This document shows, piece by piece, positions 47,760 through 56,351 of a DNA stretch of 64,000 bases (position 1 is its first letter; each line of letters begins with the position of its first letter). This stretch comes from Odoribacter sp. (GTDB lineage: Bacteria > Bacteroidota > Bacteroidia > Bacteroidales > Muribaculaceae): the NCBI GenBank assembly GCA_023663145.1, contig JAMPHZ010000014.1, forward strand, positions 1-64,000, written 5' to 3'. The notes under the pieces were generated by a model. It was not told where the DNA came from and made no database searches. It saw only the letters and a program-made list of their open reading frames with translations. The position numbers and the translations under genes were made by a program.

Positions 47760-48473
47760 ATGAGAGAACATATACTTGTAATTGACGACGAAGAGTCGGT
47801 GTGCGAGATCCTTAAATACAACCTTGAAAAAGAAGGCTATCAAGTAGATACGGCTTACAGCGCCGAAGAAGCACTTGATATGGATCTCGAACAGTACCAG
47901 CTTTTCCTTGTCGACATCATGATGGGCGACCTTAGCGGGTTTGACTTCGCCAAGCGCCTTCGTAACGTCACATCCACAGAGAACATTCCAATCATATTTT
48001 GCTCGGCACTCAACGAAGAAGACGAGAAAGTCATGGGTCTCAACATAGGCGCCGATGACTATGTCACAAAACCATTTTCCATTGGGGAGGTTCTTGCCCG
48101 CGTAAGAGCCGTGTTACGCCGCAGTAACGCCCAGGCGCAGCAAGCCACAGTAACTTTGGCTGAGAGCGACTATGCTCCCGACCTCACATTCAAGACCCTG
48201 CGCATTGACAGAAATGAGAAAATCTCATATCTCGACGGTGAGCCGTTGCAACTGACGCGTACAGAATTCGAGTTGCTTGAATTCTTCCTTACCCACCGCA
48301 ACCGCATATTTTCCCGCAAAGAGATTATCTCAAGTGTGTGGGGTGAAGAGGTCGTGGTGACCAACCGTACAATCGATACCAATATCACCCGTTTACGCAA
48401 GAAACTCGGCGAATATAGCAACAACATCGTCACCCGCATGGGGTTTGGCTATGGTTTTAAAGAAACAAATTAG
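47760..48473 (+). CDS. OmpR-family response regulator
   Basis: 237 residues. The receiver domain (1-120) has the acidic pair D9-D10, the phospho-acceptor D52 in FLVDIMMGD, and VTKPF with the conserved lysine near 103. The DNA-binding domain (about 145-235) is a winged helix with LTRTEFELLEFFLTHRNRIFSRKEII and TIDTNITRLRKKLGEYSNNIVTRMGFGYGFK, the OmpR/PhoB form. Its 3' end overlaps the histidine kinase gene by 29 bases. The regulated genes are not visible. Confidence 0.95.
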   Translation: MREHILVIDDEESVCEILKYNLEKEGYQVDTAYSAEEALDMDLEQYQLFLVDIMMGDLSGFDFAKRLRNVTSTENIPIIFCSALNEEDEKVMGLNIGADDYVTKPFSIGEVLARVRAVLRRSNAQAQQATVTLAESDYAPDLTFKTLRIDRNEKISYLDGEPLQLTRTEFELLEFFLTHRNRIFSRKEIISSVWGEEVVVTNRTIDTNITRLRKKLGEYSNNIVTRMGFGYGFKETN

Positions 48474-49923
48474 GTATCAATGGCGAATGTTCCTGCCTAT
48501 GGTGGCTATCCTGTGGCTATGCGTCATAGTGATGGGTATATGGATGTATCGCCAGGAACATACTCTGAAAACCAAGAATGTGCGTGATCAGGTAGGGCTC
48601 GTGACAGCCCGAATACTCAACGCTTATGAGAATGATGACAATGTTGACGCCTTCTTCTCATACGTGCAGGATTATTTTACCAAGCATCCGCTCTTTGACG
48701 ATATCCGCATCACAACCTACTACCGCGGCAAGATAGACAAGTACATAGGCGAACCCATAACCCCCGATGATACGCGCTCGTTTAAAAGCGGTACTGTGAA
48801 ACTGACAGAAGCCGAAGTTGATGAGATGCAGTACCGCACCAATGCCGAACGGCGGCGTACCAACTTCTATTATGAAAAGACACCGAGCGCCGACCGTAAG
48901 CTTGTAATATACACCATGTTGCCGTTCGATCCGAAACTCACCGAGGCCACAAGCGCAACCAACGATGTTTTTGTGATAGTCATACTGATAGCTATGGGAG
49001 GCACAGTGCTCGCATGGATGATGTCAAGGCGCCTGGGCAAAAATATCCGCACTCTTCATGACTTTGCCGAACGGGCATCATATGACCCGTCATTCGTGCC
49101 AAACGTACAGTTCCCGAATGATGAACTCGGCGATATATCACGCCATATAGTAACCTTTTACAACCAACGTAACGCAGCCATAATAAAACTCAAGCGCGAA
49201 CACAATGTAGCTTACCATGCACTTGAGGAAAAGTCGCGTATGAAGCGTGAGCTTACTAACAATATCAACCATGAGCTCAAGACCCCAATAAGCGTGATAA
49301 AAGGCTATGTAGACACCATTCTCGAGCACCCTGAGATGGACGAATCATCGCGTACACACTTTCTAAATAAAGTAAGTGACCATATTGATCGTCTTACCCA
49401 ACTGCTTAATGACCTGTCGAAGATAACCCGACTTGAGGAAGGCACGCAGATGATCAATACAGAGCCTGTCAACTTCCACGAGATAGTGTTTCAGGCCGCA
49501 AGCGACTTCGAGACATCCGGAGTGCTTGGCAATATGGAATTCAATTATGATATACCGCCGTTCTGCCGTGTTATAGGCAACAGCACTCTGCTCATCGCTG
49601 TTATCGCCAATCTCACCAAGAATGCTGTCGCCTACTCAAAAGGCACAGAATGCAATCTTATACTCACCGACAAAGACGACCAGTTTTTCCATTTCGCGTT
49701 CTACGATAATGGGGTGGGGGTTAAACCTGAGAGTATTCCACATCTGTTCGACCGCTTCTTCCGCGAGGACAATGGCCGTTCGCGTAAGAAAGGTGGTACC
49801 GGTCTGGGACTTTCCATAGTTCAGAGTACTATTGAAGCTCTCGGCGGTATGATAAGCGCTGACAACCGCAGCGGTGGGGGCCTGATATTCCGGTTCACAC
49901 TGCGTCGTGCCGACAACTCATGA
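48445..49923 (+). CDS. membrane sensor histidine kinase
   Basis: 492 residues, start in a 29-base overlap with the regulator (ATG at 48445, or 48451). Two membrane segments (about 15-34 and 175-194) flank a periplasmic sensor domain of about 140 residues; a HAMP-like linker follows (RRLGKNIRTLHDFAERA). HisKA has NNINHELKTPISVIKGY with phospho-acceptor H276; HATPase has the N box IANLTKNAVAY, DNGVGV, FDRFFRED and GGTGLGLSIV. The signal is unknown. A weak hairpin with TTTTT (49934-49950) may end the transcript. Confidence 0.95.
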   Translation: MAMVLKKQIRYQWRMFLPMVAILWLCVIVMGIWMYRQEHTLKTKNVRDQVGLVTARILNAYENDDNVDAFFSYVQDYFTKHPLFDDIRITTYYRGKIDKYIGEPITPDDTRSFKSGTVKLTEAEVDEMQYRTNAERRRTNFYYEKTPSADRKLVIYTMLPFDPKLTEATSATNDVFVIVILIAMGGTVLAWMMSRRLGKNIRTLHDFAERASYDPSFVPNVQFPNDELGDISRHIVTFYNQRNAAIIKLKREHNVAYHALEEKSRMKRELTNNINHELKTPISVIKGYVDTILEHPEMDESSRTHFLNKVSDHIDRLTQLLNDLSKITRLEEGTQMINTEPVNFHEIVFQAASDFETSGVLGNMEFNYDIPPFCRVIGNSTLLIAVIANLTKNAVAYSKGTECNLILTDKDDQFFHFAFYDNGVGVKPESIPHLFDRFFREDNGRSRKKGGTGLGLSIVQSTIEALGGMISADNRSGGGLIFRFTLRRADNS

Positions 49924-49933
49924 CATGAATACG

Positions 49934-49950
49934 GTGCAAAGGCACTTTTT
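49934..49950 (+). terminator. weak terminator after the histidine kinase
   Basis: GTGC and GCAC close a four-base loop, followed by five T's; a short stem, so only a tentative terminator. Confidence 0.3.
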
Positions 49951-49980
49951 ATGCTCAAAAAACACCTTTATGCGCAATTA

Positions 49981-50012
49981 TTTTGTTAATATTAAAAAAT
50001 TAGCCAACTTTG
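49981..50012 (+). promoter_or_regulatory. promoter of ilvE
   Basis: TTTTG (49981-49985), 19 bases, CAACTTTG (50005-50012), one base off TAnnTTTG. ATG at 50051. Confidence 0.5.
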
Positions 50013-50050
50013 CGTGCAAATTCTGAAACGATTACTTAAAACTACTGATA

Positions 50051-51073
50051 ATGACTCAGGAATTAGATTGGAAACATCTGCCATTCGGGTATTATCCAAC
50101 CGATTACAACGTGCGTTGTACTTTCAGCAACGGTAAATGGGGCGAGATTGAAGTCACTTCGTCCGACAAGATAGAGCTGCACATGGCAGCCACATCGCTT
50201 CACTATGGCCAGGAAATCTTCGAAGGTCTCAAGGCTTTCCGTGGCAAAGACGGCAAGATACGCATTTTTCGACTCAAGGATAACGCCGAGCGTGTGCGAT
50301 CATCTGCCCGCGGAATACTCATGGAGCCGGTACCCGAAGATATCTTCTGCAAGATGTGTACAATGGCCGTAAAACTCAACGAGCGCTTCGTGCCGCCCTA
50401 CGGAAGCGGGGCATCGTTATACATACGGCCTCTTGAGATAGGTTTGTCGCCCAGCATCGGCGTAAAAGCTGCCTCAGAATACCTGTTCATCGTAATGGTG
50501 ACTCCGGTAGGTCCCTATTTCAAGACCGGTTTCGGATGTACTGATATATGCATTATGCGTGACTATGACCGCGTGGCGCCCAGAGGCACAGGCCGATACA
50601 AGATAGGAGGCAATTATGCAGCTTCGTTGGTCGCATCAGACCATGCTCATTCATTGGGATACTCTGCTGTGCTGTTCCTTGATCCGAAAGAAAAGAAATA
50701 TCTTGACGAATGTGGTCCTGCCAATTTCTTCGCCATTATCGATGGGAAATACGTCACTCCCAAGAGCGATTCCATATTGCCGTCAATTACTAACCGCGCC
50801 CTCATGACACTCGCCCGTGACATGGGCATAGAGGTCGAAGAGCGCCACATGACAGTGGAGGATCTTGAACGTGCTACTGAAGCCGGAGCCTGTGGCACAG
50901 CTGCTGTGATATCACCCGTGGGTACTGTTAAGGACATAGACACCGGAAAGGAATATGTCATTTCACCTGACCGTAAGCCGGGACCGATTTCGACGGCCTT
51001 ATATGACCGCCTCAACGCTATAAGGTTAGGTGAGGAATCAGATACATACGGATGGAACACATTCGTTGAATGA
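50051..51073 (+). CDS. ilvE: branched-chain amino acid aminotransferase
   Basis: PLP enzyme for the last step of valine, leucine and isoleucine synthesis. 340 residues, type II BCAT form. HYGQEIFEGLKAFRGKDGKIRIFRLKDNAERVRSSARG lies near 57-93 (quoted in part: the FEGLKAFR motif), then YIRPLEIGLSPSIGV, the PLP lysine in GTGRYKIGGNYAAS, and GTAAVISPVG. It overlaps the HD-domain gene by four bases (ATGA). Confidence 0.96.
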   Translation: MTQELDWKHLPFGYYPTDYNVRCTFSNGKWGEIEVTSSDKIELHMAATSLHYGQEIFEGLKAFRGKDGKIRIFRLKDNAERVRSSARGILMEPVPEDIFCKMCTMAVKLNERFVPPYGSGASLYIRPLEIGLSPSIGVKAASEYLFIVMVTPVGPYFKTGFGCTDICIMRDYDRVAPRGTGRYKIGGNYAASLVASDHAHSLGYSAVLFLDPKEKKYLDECGPANFFAIIDGKYVTPKSDSILPSITNRALMTLARDMGIEVEERHMTVEDLERATEAGACGTAAVISPVGTVKDIDTGKEYVISPDRKPGPISTALYDRLNAIRLGEESDTYGWNTFVE

Positions 51074-51633
51074 TGGGCTACGCCGATATACAACATGAAC
51101 TCTACGATACATTTTACCCTGTTGGCACCAAGGCTCGGGTAATACTTGAGCGGCACTCCCGCTCGGTAGCCTCCCTTGCCCTCGAAATAAACCACCGCCG
51201 TGGCCTGTCTCTTGATGAAAGACAGGTCGAGGCGGCGGCTATGCTTCATGACATAGGCATTTTCCTGTGTGATGCTCCGTCAATAGGATGTTTCGGCTCA
51301 TGTCCATACATGTGGCACGGGATTCTCGGAGCCGACCTGTTGAGGCGTTATGGCGTTGAAGAGCATATAGCCTTGGTGGCTGAGCGTCATACAGGAGCGG
51401 GTATCACGCAAGCGCAGGTGGCGGCAATGAATTTGCCAAGGGGAGCCATTGGGCGTGTCTTGATGCCGGAAACGCCACTTGAAAGATTGGTCTGCTATGC
51501 CGATAAGTTCTACAGCAAGAGTGGAGACATGCAGATCAAGCCACTTGATAGAGTAAGAGCATCGATTGCCCGTTTTGGAGCTGACTCACTTGAGCGGTTC
51601 AACGCACTTCACCGGGAATTCGGTGATTCCTGA
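51070..51633 (+). CDS. HD-domain predicted phosphohydrolase
   Basis: 187 residues. The HD metal motif is H..HD..H-like: RHSRSVASLALEI (His near 30), AAMLHDIGIFLCD with the HD pair near 59-60, MWHGILGADLL and ERHTGAGIT. HD proteins of this size cleave phosphate from nucleotides or small metabolites; the substrate is unknown. It is translationally coupled to ilvE. Its last 48 bases overlap the 3' end of the convergent apbE gene, with no terminator between them. Confidence 0.82.
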   Translation: MMGYADIQHELYDTFYPVGTKARVILERHSRSVASLALEINHRRGLSLDERQVEAAAMLHDIGIFLCDAPSIGCFGSCPYMWHGILGADLLRRYGVEEHIALVAERHTGAGITQAQVAAMNLPRGAIGRVLMPETPLERLVCYADKFYSKSGDMQIKPLDRVRASIARFGADSLERFNALHREFGDS

Positions 51634-52545
51634 GGCGGTTATGACAATAAGCCCCACTTCTGCGAGTTTACTGTGAAGAGTGGCTATCTCATTTAGTTCC
51701 ATAGCCATACAGGCAGTGGCTAATGCGTCGGCCTCCATGCATGAAGGCGCTATTACGGTCACGCTTAGAGTTTCGGTATCACGCGGATAACCTGTCAGCG
51801 GGTCAATGGTGTGTCCGTAACGGGATCCATCTGCCGCGGTGCGGTAATTGCGATAATTTCCTGAGGTAGCCACACATTGGTCGGTGAGTGTGATTATTTC
51901 CCCATTGACGCCCTCGCGAGGCGATTCTATCCCTATTTTCCATGGCTCAGCAGCGGGATTTACACCTGATGCCGCTATCTCACCACCTATTTCCACGAGA
52001 TAATCCATGCAGCCATTACGCCGCAACACATCCGCAACACAATCCACCCCGAAGCCCTTAGCTATGGCTCCGAAGTCAAGTTTAAATCCAGGCGGAACCG
52101 TGATACGCGATTTGCTTAGTGTAATTTTCGAGAAACCGACACTAAGCATAGCCGAGTCGACAGCTTCGGCTGACGGTATGCCGGCACAGTCGCTGTTCCC
52201 GAATCCCCATAGCTCCACGAGAGGTCCAACGGTTGGGTCGAAACGCCCGTTGCTGAGTTTATACACTCTTGCGGCACAGGTGTATACGCTGTCGATGCGC
52301 CAGTCGGTCGAGTCCGTGATACGGTTGTTGATGCGTGACAGGCGAGAGGTTGGCTCAAACATTGACAGTGACATATTGACGCGCTGCATCTCGGCTATTA
52401 TCGAGTCATCAAGATTGCGGTCGCTGCGATATGTGATATGGTAATAAGTGCCCCACACGGCGCCCTCGGACCGGCGATATTGTCCGGCATCCGAGCATGA
52501 TGTCATGAACAAGGCAGATATAATCAAAAGCAAATAGTATTTCAT
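51586..52545 (-). CDS. apbE: FAD:protein FMN transferase (ApbE family lipoprotein)
   Basis: Attaches FMN covalently to a Thr of target flavoproteins such as RnfD, RnfG or NqrB/C. The start is set at 52545 (MKYYLLLIISALF), giving 319 residues with a lipoprotein signal ending in MTSC; ATGs 39 and 87 bases upstream lie before the promoter box. ApbE marks: WGTYYHITY, LGFGNS-type and WELWGFGN-like central motif (LVELWGFG), FKLDFGAIAKGFGVD (FAD site), YLVEIGGEIAASG, TSGNYRNY and the Mg-site YGHTIDPLTGYP. A connection to the rnf operon nine kilobases to the right is likely by function. Confidence 0.93.
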   Translation of the reverse strand: MKYYLLLIISALFMTSCSDAGQYRRSEGAVWGTYYHITYRSDRNLDDSIIAEMQRVNMSLSMFEPTSRLSRINNRITDSTDWRIDSVYTCAARVYKLSNGRFDPTVGPLVELWGFGNSDCAGIPSAEAVDSAMLSVGFSKITLSKSRITVPPGFKLDFGAIAKGFGVDCVADVLRRNGCMDYLVEIGGEIAASGVNPAAEPWKIGIESPREGVNGEIITLTDQCVATSGNYRNYRTAADGSRYGHTIDPLTGYPRDTETLSVTVIAPSCMEADALATACMAMELNEIATLHSKLAEVGLIVITASGITEFPVKCVEPLK

Positions 52546-52550
52546 GGCGG

Positions 52551-52558
52551 CAAAGTTA
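52551..52558 (-). promoter_or_regulatory. -7 box for apbE (near-leaderless)
   Basis: Minus-strand TAACTTTG, exact consensus, ending six bases before the apbE ATG; the transcript should begin at or next to the start codon. Confidence 0.5.
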
Positions 52559-52566
52559 AAAAATAT

Positions 52567-52598
52567 CTTGTAATTAACCGTCATGTTTTGTAACTTTG
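52567..52598 (+). promoter_or_regulatory. promoter of the ThiE-like operon
   Basis: CTTG (52567-52570), 20 bases, TAACTTTG (52591-52598), exact -7. ATG 52619 follows in 20 bases. It diverges from the apbE promoter, 32 bases between the two -7 boxes. Confidence 0.6.
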
Positions 52599-52618
52599 CC
52601 CTATAATTACAAACAATT

Positions 52619-53221
52619 ATGATACAATACATATTGACAGAAAGCAGCCGTTATAGTGTGGCCGAACTGGCCCAGATGGTCATAGAGGGCGGATGTGGAT
52701 GGATCGATCTGCATATGCCGGACCTTTCTGACGATGAACTTCGGAGGCTTTTGGTACCTGATGTGGTTGAACTGTGTCGTGAAGCCGGCGTTTTTCTGAC
52801 TATTGATGACCGTCCCGAACTTGCCAGAGAGTTAGGTCTGCATGGGGTGAGGTTCACATGTGGCGGTTTACCTGCCAATATTCCTCAGTCACCCGCCGGG
52901 CTGCGTGATATGATGGGCCCCGAGGCTGTCATAGGTATCGAGACAGCTGATCCTTCAGCCATTCCGGCGATGGTTAGTGCCGACATAGATTATGTGTGCA
53001 CCCCCGTATCTTTCGATGAGGATGCCCGGCGCAGTTTCATTGCGGCTGTACGTTCAGCGGGGGTGTCTATCCCCATCGTGGCTCAGGGCGACATTACAGC
53101 CGAGAATGCAGTCAGAATACTTTCCGAGGGGTTCAGTGGCTTGGCAGTAGGCCGTTTAGTAACTATGGCTTCCGATCCGGTGCGGGCAATGGAGTCATTG
53201 ATCAAAGCATCAGCCCGCTGA
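52619..53221 (+). CDS. ThiE/TenI-fold protein, catalytic residues not conserved
   Basis: 200 residues of a TIM barrel aligned with thiamine phosphate synthase (VIEGGCGWIDLHMPDLSDDELRR, ELCREAGVFLTIDDRPELARELGLHGVRF, IPIVAQGDITAENAVRIL). But the residues ThiE uses are changed: the QxREK motif is DLHMP, the HxGQxD segment reads VRFTCGG, the GPxxxTxTK loop reads CTPVSFDED, and GIGGI reads AQGDI. So a thiamine role is doubtful. No other thi gene is near. It heads the operon with the flippase-like protein, nfeD, kdsB and the M16-like gene. Alternative: a related phosphate-binding barrel of unknown substrate. Confidence 0.7.
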   Translation: MIQYILTESSRYSVAELAQMVIEGGCGWIDLHMPDLSDDELRRLLVPDVVELCREAGVFLTIDDRPELARELGLHGVRFTCGGLPANIPQSPAGLRDMMGPEAVIGIETADPSAIPAMVSADIDYVCTPVSFDEDARRSFIAAVRSAGVSIPIVAQGDITAENAVRILSEGFSGLAVGRLVTMASDPVRAMESLIKASAR

Positions 53222-53222
53222 T

Positions 53223-54236
53223 ATGGCTGCTACATCGACAAAAGATCTGCTACTGAAAGCGCTGCTGCCCGTCGCAATAGGACTGGCGGTTGTGGTGTGG
53301 CTCTTTGTCGACGACTTCAACGTGCAGGCTCTCAATGGATTTGAGTTCAATACCCGTACGATACTGTCGTTGGTGGCTGCGATAATATTTGTGGCAGGCC
53401 GTGATTTCGGTCTCACATGGAGGTTTCGCACCATTACTGACGGAACGCTTTCGTGGGGGCGGGCATTGCGGGTGGATATAATGTGTGCGTTCACCTCAGC
53501 TATCACGCCGTCAGCCGTGGGAGGGAGTGCACTTGCCATATTTTACCTAAATCGCGAGGGTGTGGACGTGGGGCGTGCCACTTCGCTTACACTTACCACC
53601 CTTTTCCTTGACGAAATGTTTTTCGTAGTATTTTGCCCCGTGCTCGTGTTACTGCTGCCGATGGACGAATTGTTTGGCTCGGCAGGGTCGGGTGCATTCC
53701 TTAGCGGAGTGAGAGTTGTGTTCTGGCTTGTCTATGCCGGCATAGTGGCATGGGCAGCTATATTGTTCACCGGCATTCTTGCCCGCCCACAATGGCTTGA
53801 ACGGATGGTAATGAAAATATTCAGTCACGAGCCTCTTATACGATGGAAGGAGCATGCGGCGCGCATGACATCCAACATGCATTCTACATCGTTGTGGATA
53901 AGAAAACAGCCCCGCCGGTGGTGGATTAACGTATTTGGTGCCACCACATTGTCATGGTTCTCGAGATATATGGTAGTCAACGCTTTGTTTTTTGGATTCG
54001 TTCCGGCAGCTTCACAACTGCTTGTCTTCGGACGGCAGTTTGTGGTATGGGTATTGCTGATGGTATCGCCAACTCCAGGCGGTAGTGGTGTGAGTGAGTG
54101 GTTGTTTACCAATTACTACGGCGATCTTATAGGTGATCTTTCCGTAGCCCTTGTCATAGCGATGATATGGCGCGTGCTCAGTTATTATATATATCTTGTT
54201 GGCGGTGCATGTCTGGTTCCGTCATATTTTAAATAG
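53223..54236 (+). CDS. flippase-like (LPG synthase TM / UPF0104) membrane protein
   Basis: 337 residues with about eight hydrophobic segments (LLPVAIGLAVVVWLFVD, ILSLVAAIIFVAGRDFG, VLVLLLPMDEL, FWLVYAGIVAWAAILF, and so on). The sequence between them (LSWGRALRVDIMCAFTSAITPSAVGGSALAIFYLNREGVDVGRA, in parts) carries the TPSAVGGS-like motif, and the C-terminal SPTPGGSGVSEW repeats it; both are typical of the lysylphosphatidylglycerol synthase transmembrane region family. It lacks the C-terminal synthase domain, so a lipid-flipping role is inferred. It starts one base after the ThiE-like gene. Confidence 0.85.
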   Translation: MAATSTKDLLLKALLPVAIGLAVVVWLFVDDFNVQALNGFEFNTRTILSLVAAIIFVAGRDFGLTWRFRTITDGTLSWGRALRVDIMCAFTSAITPSAVGGSALAIFYLNREGVDVGRATSLTLTTLFLDEMFFVVFCPVLVLLLPMDELFGSAGSGAFLSGVRVVFWLVYAGIVAWAAILFTGILARPQWLERMVMKIFSHEPLIRWKEHAARMTSNMHSTSLWIRKQPRRWWINVFGATTLSWFSRYMVVNALFFGFVPAASQLLVFGRQFVVWVLLMVSPTPGGSGVSEWLFTNYYGDLIGDLSVALVIAMIWRVLSYYIYLVGGACLVPSYFK

Positions 54237-55571
54237 ATGCTGATTATGAGACGTATATTACTTCTATTGGCTCTGCTGATACCAATGGGCATGGCTGCTG
54301 CCAAAGTGTTTATTCTCACTATTGACGAAGAAATAGACGCTACGGCGTGGCGTCATACATCACGGGCTGTTGAAGAGGCCCGTGACGCCGACTTTGACCT
54401 GTTCATGCTGTGCCTCAACACCTATGGAGGAGCGGTGGATATGGCTGACTCTATACGTACGTCTCTGATGCGTCTGCCCATGCCTTCGGCGGTATTCATT
54501 GATCATAACGCTGCATCGGCCGGAGCACTCGTGTCTTTGGCATGCGATACAATTATAATGGCTCCTCATGCCACAATAGGAGCGGCAAGTGTGGTGAACG
54601 GCAACGGTGAGGTAATGCCCGAAAAGTATCAAAGCTACTGGAGTTCTATAATGCGTGCTACTGCCATGGCTCATGGCAAATACATTCCTGACGGTGACAC
54701 TGTCGCCCGATGGCGTCGTGATCCTGCTATAGCCGCTGATATGGTCAACCCTGCCAAAGCTCTTTCTCTTACAGCCTCCGAAGCTGTTGCTTGCGGAATG
54801 GCCGACGGAGTGGCTTCTGATCTTGAGGCGGCTTTAGGACTGCTTGGCATCGACAATCCCGATATTTACCGCTACGAACCCACTGCCACCGACCGCATCC
54901 TCGGTTTCCTTGCCTCGGCTGCAGTAAGAGCTATACTCATCACCTTGATCCTCGGAGGTCTTTACATGGAAATGCATACTCCCGGTCTTGGCTTTGCAGC
55001 GGCTGTAGCTATCGTAGCTGCAGTACTTTACTTTCTGCCTATGGTTGTCACCGGCTCAATGGCCGCATGGATCTTGATACTGTTTATTGTCGGTATTGTG
55101 CTGCTTGCACTTGAGGTATTTGTCATACCTGGATTCGGCATAGCCGGAATCACAGGAATCATATGTATAATGGCCTCGCTGTTGGGAGCCATGATACATG
55201 CCGACGGACTTGCCTTGGGCACGGAATCAATAGGCCGAGCATGTGCTATATTAGTTGCCGGCACTCTTGTCGCAGCCGGTCTTGTGTGGTTGCTTACATC
55301 GCGGTTCGGCCCCAGGCGGTTGCGTCAGGCCACATCACTCACTCATGAGCAACGTGCCGAAGATGGCTATATAGGTGTGGACACAGCTCCGGCCGCCGTT
55401 GTAGGCGATACCGGAGTGGCAGTCACTGATCTGCGGCCATCCGGCAAGGTGAGAGTTGCAGGTATGGTTTTTGACGCTACATCTACCGGTGAATTCGTGT
55501 CGCGTGGATCACGGGTAAAAGTAGTAAAGTTCGAGGCAGCACAAATCTATGTGACGCCCGTTGCACAATAA
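54237..55571 (+). CDS. NfeD-type membrane serine protease (ClpP-like plus NfeD)
   Basis: 444 residues: signal peptide, then a ClpP/SppA-like protease domain (about 25-200) with the catalytic serine S94 in NAASAGALVS and a lysine further on (MPEKYQSYW, near 128), then four or five hydrophobic segments (about 225-370), and a C-terminal OB-fold NfeD domain (IGVDTAPAAVVGDTG, GEFVSRGSRVKVVK). This full-length form is the stomatin/flotillin-linked protease. In many genomes it is next to floA or a stomatin gene; here the floA gene is elsewhere in the window and the neighbours are a flippase-like protein and kdsB. Start at 54237 or 54246. Confidence 0.9.
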   Translation: MLIMRRILLLLALLIPMGMAAAKVFILTIDEEIDATAWRHTSRAVEEARDADFDLFMLCLNTYGGAVDMADSIRTSLMRLPMPSAVFIDHNAASAGALVSLACDTIIMAPHATIGAASVVNGNGEVMPEKYQSYWSSIMRATAMAHGKYIPDGDTVARWRRDPAIAADMVNPAKALSLTASEAVACGMADGVASDLEAALGLLGIDNPDIYRYEPTATDRILGFLASAAVRAILITLILGGLYMEMHTPGLGFAAAVAIVAAVLYFLPMVVTGSMAAWILILFIVGIVLLALEVFVIPGFGIAGITGIICIMASLLGAMIHADGLALGTESIGRACAILVAGTLVAAGLVWLLTSRFGPRRLRQATSLTHEQRAEDGYIGVDTAPAAVVGDTGVAVTDLRPSGKVRVAGMVFDATSTGEFVSRGSRVKVVKFEAAQIYVTPVAQ

Positions 55572-55583
55572 CTGTTTGAAATC

Positions 55584-56351
55584 ATGAAATTCATAGGAAT
55601 AATTCCCGCCAGGTACGCTTCCACGCGTTTTCCCGGCAAGCCACTTGCCCGCCTCGGGTCAATGTCAATGATCGAACGTGTATACCGCCGTGTAAGTCTC
55701 GTTCTTCCGGGTGAAGTTATGGTAGCTACAGATGATACACGCATAGCACGGGAGGTGGAACACTTCGGCGGCTGTGCTATAATGACGTCGGCTGACCATC
55801 GCAGCGGCACTGACCGCTGTTTCGAGGCTTACAAGACATCAGGATCGGATGCAGATGTTATTATAAACATACAAGGCGACGAACCATTCATCGCTCCAGC
55901 CCAGATAGAAGCTCTCATGGCATGCTTCGACTCACCTCAGAACGAGATAGCTACTTTGGTGCGCCGCTTCGATCCATCGGCAGGATATGAGGCTCTCGCG
56001 GATCCCAATACACCCAAGGTCGTGACCGACGATAAAGGCTTCGCACTGTATTTCTCGCGTAGTATCATACCGTATGTGCGTGGAGTGTCTTTTGACGAAT
56101 GGCCGGTAAAGACCTCTTATTTCACCCATGTGGGTATTTATGCCTACCGTTCCGACGTGCTCGGACGCATAGTGTCGTTGCCGCAGTCATCTCTTGAAGT
56201 GGCTGAATCGCTTGAACAACTCCGTTGGCTGCAAGCCGGATATAAGATAAAAACAGCCATTACTGATTGTCCCACGATAGGTATTGACACGCCCTCTGAT
56301 CTTGAAAAAGCTATCCAATATCTAAATACTATTGATCCTTCTGACAGATGA
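55584..56351 (+). CDS. kdsB: CMP-Kdo synthetase
   Basis: Activates Kdo with CTP for LPS inner core. 255 residues of nucleotidyltransferase fold. Start FIGIIPARYASTRFPGKPLARLG is the family opening (the RFPGKPL motif binds CTP). VMVATDDTRIA, MTSADHRSGTDRC, NIQGDEPFI and YFTHVGIYAYR follow, as does PSDLEKA at the end. It starts 12 bases after nfeD and overlaps the M16-like gene by four bases (ATGA). Confidence 0.97.
   Translation: MKFIGIIPARYASTRFPGKPLARLGSMSMIERVYRRVSLVLPGEVMVATDDTRIAREVEHFGGCAIMTSADHRSGTDRCFEAYKTSGSDADVIINIQGDEPFIAPAQIEALMACFDSPQNEIATLVRRFDPSAGYEALADPNTPKVVTDDKGFALYFSRSIIPYVRGVSFDEWPVKTSYFTHVGIYAYRSDVLGRIVSLPQSSLEVAESLEQLRWLQAGYKIKTAITDCPTIGIDTPSDLEKAIQYLNTIDPSDR

Noticed and set aside
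47760..49923. Possible RprX/RprY pair.
   Set aside because: The gene order and the receiver sequence as far as I recall do not match B. fragilis RprY; only the generic OmpR/histidine kinase call is safe.
53223..54236. Calling the flippase-like gene mprF.
   Set aside because: It lacks the C-terminal aminoacyl transferase domain, so only the membrane region matches.
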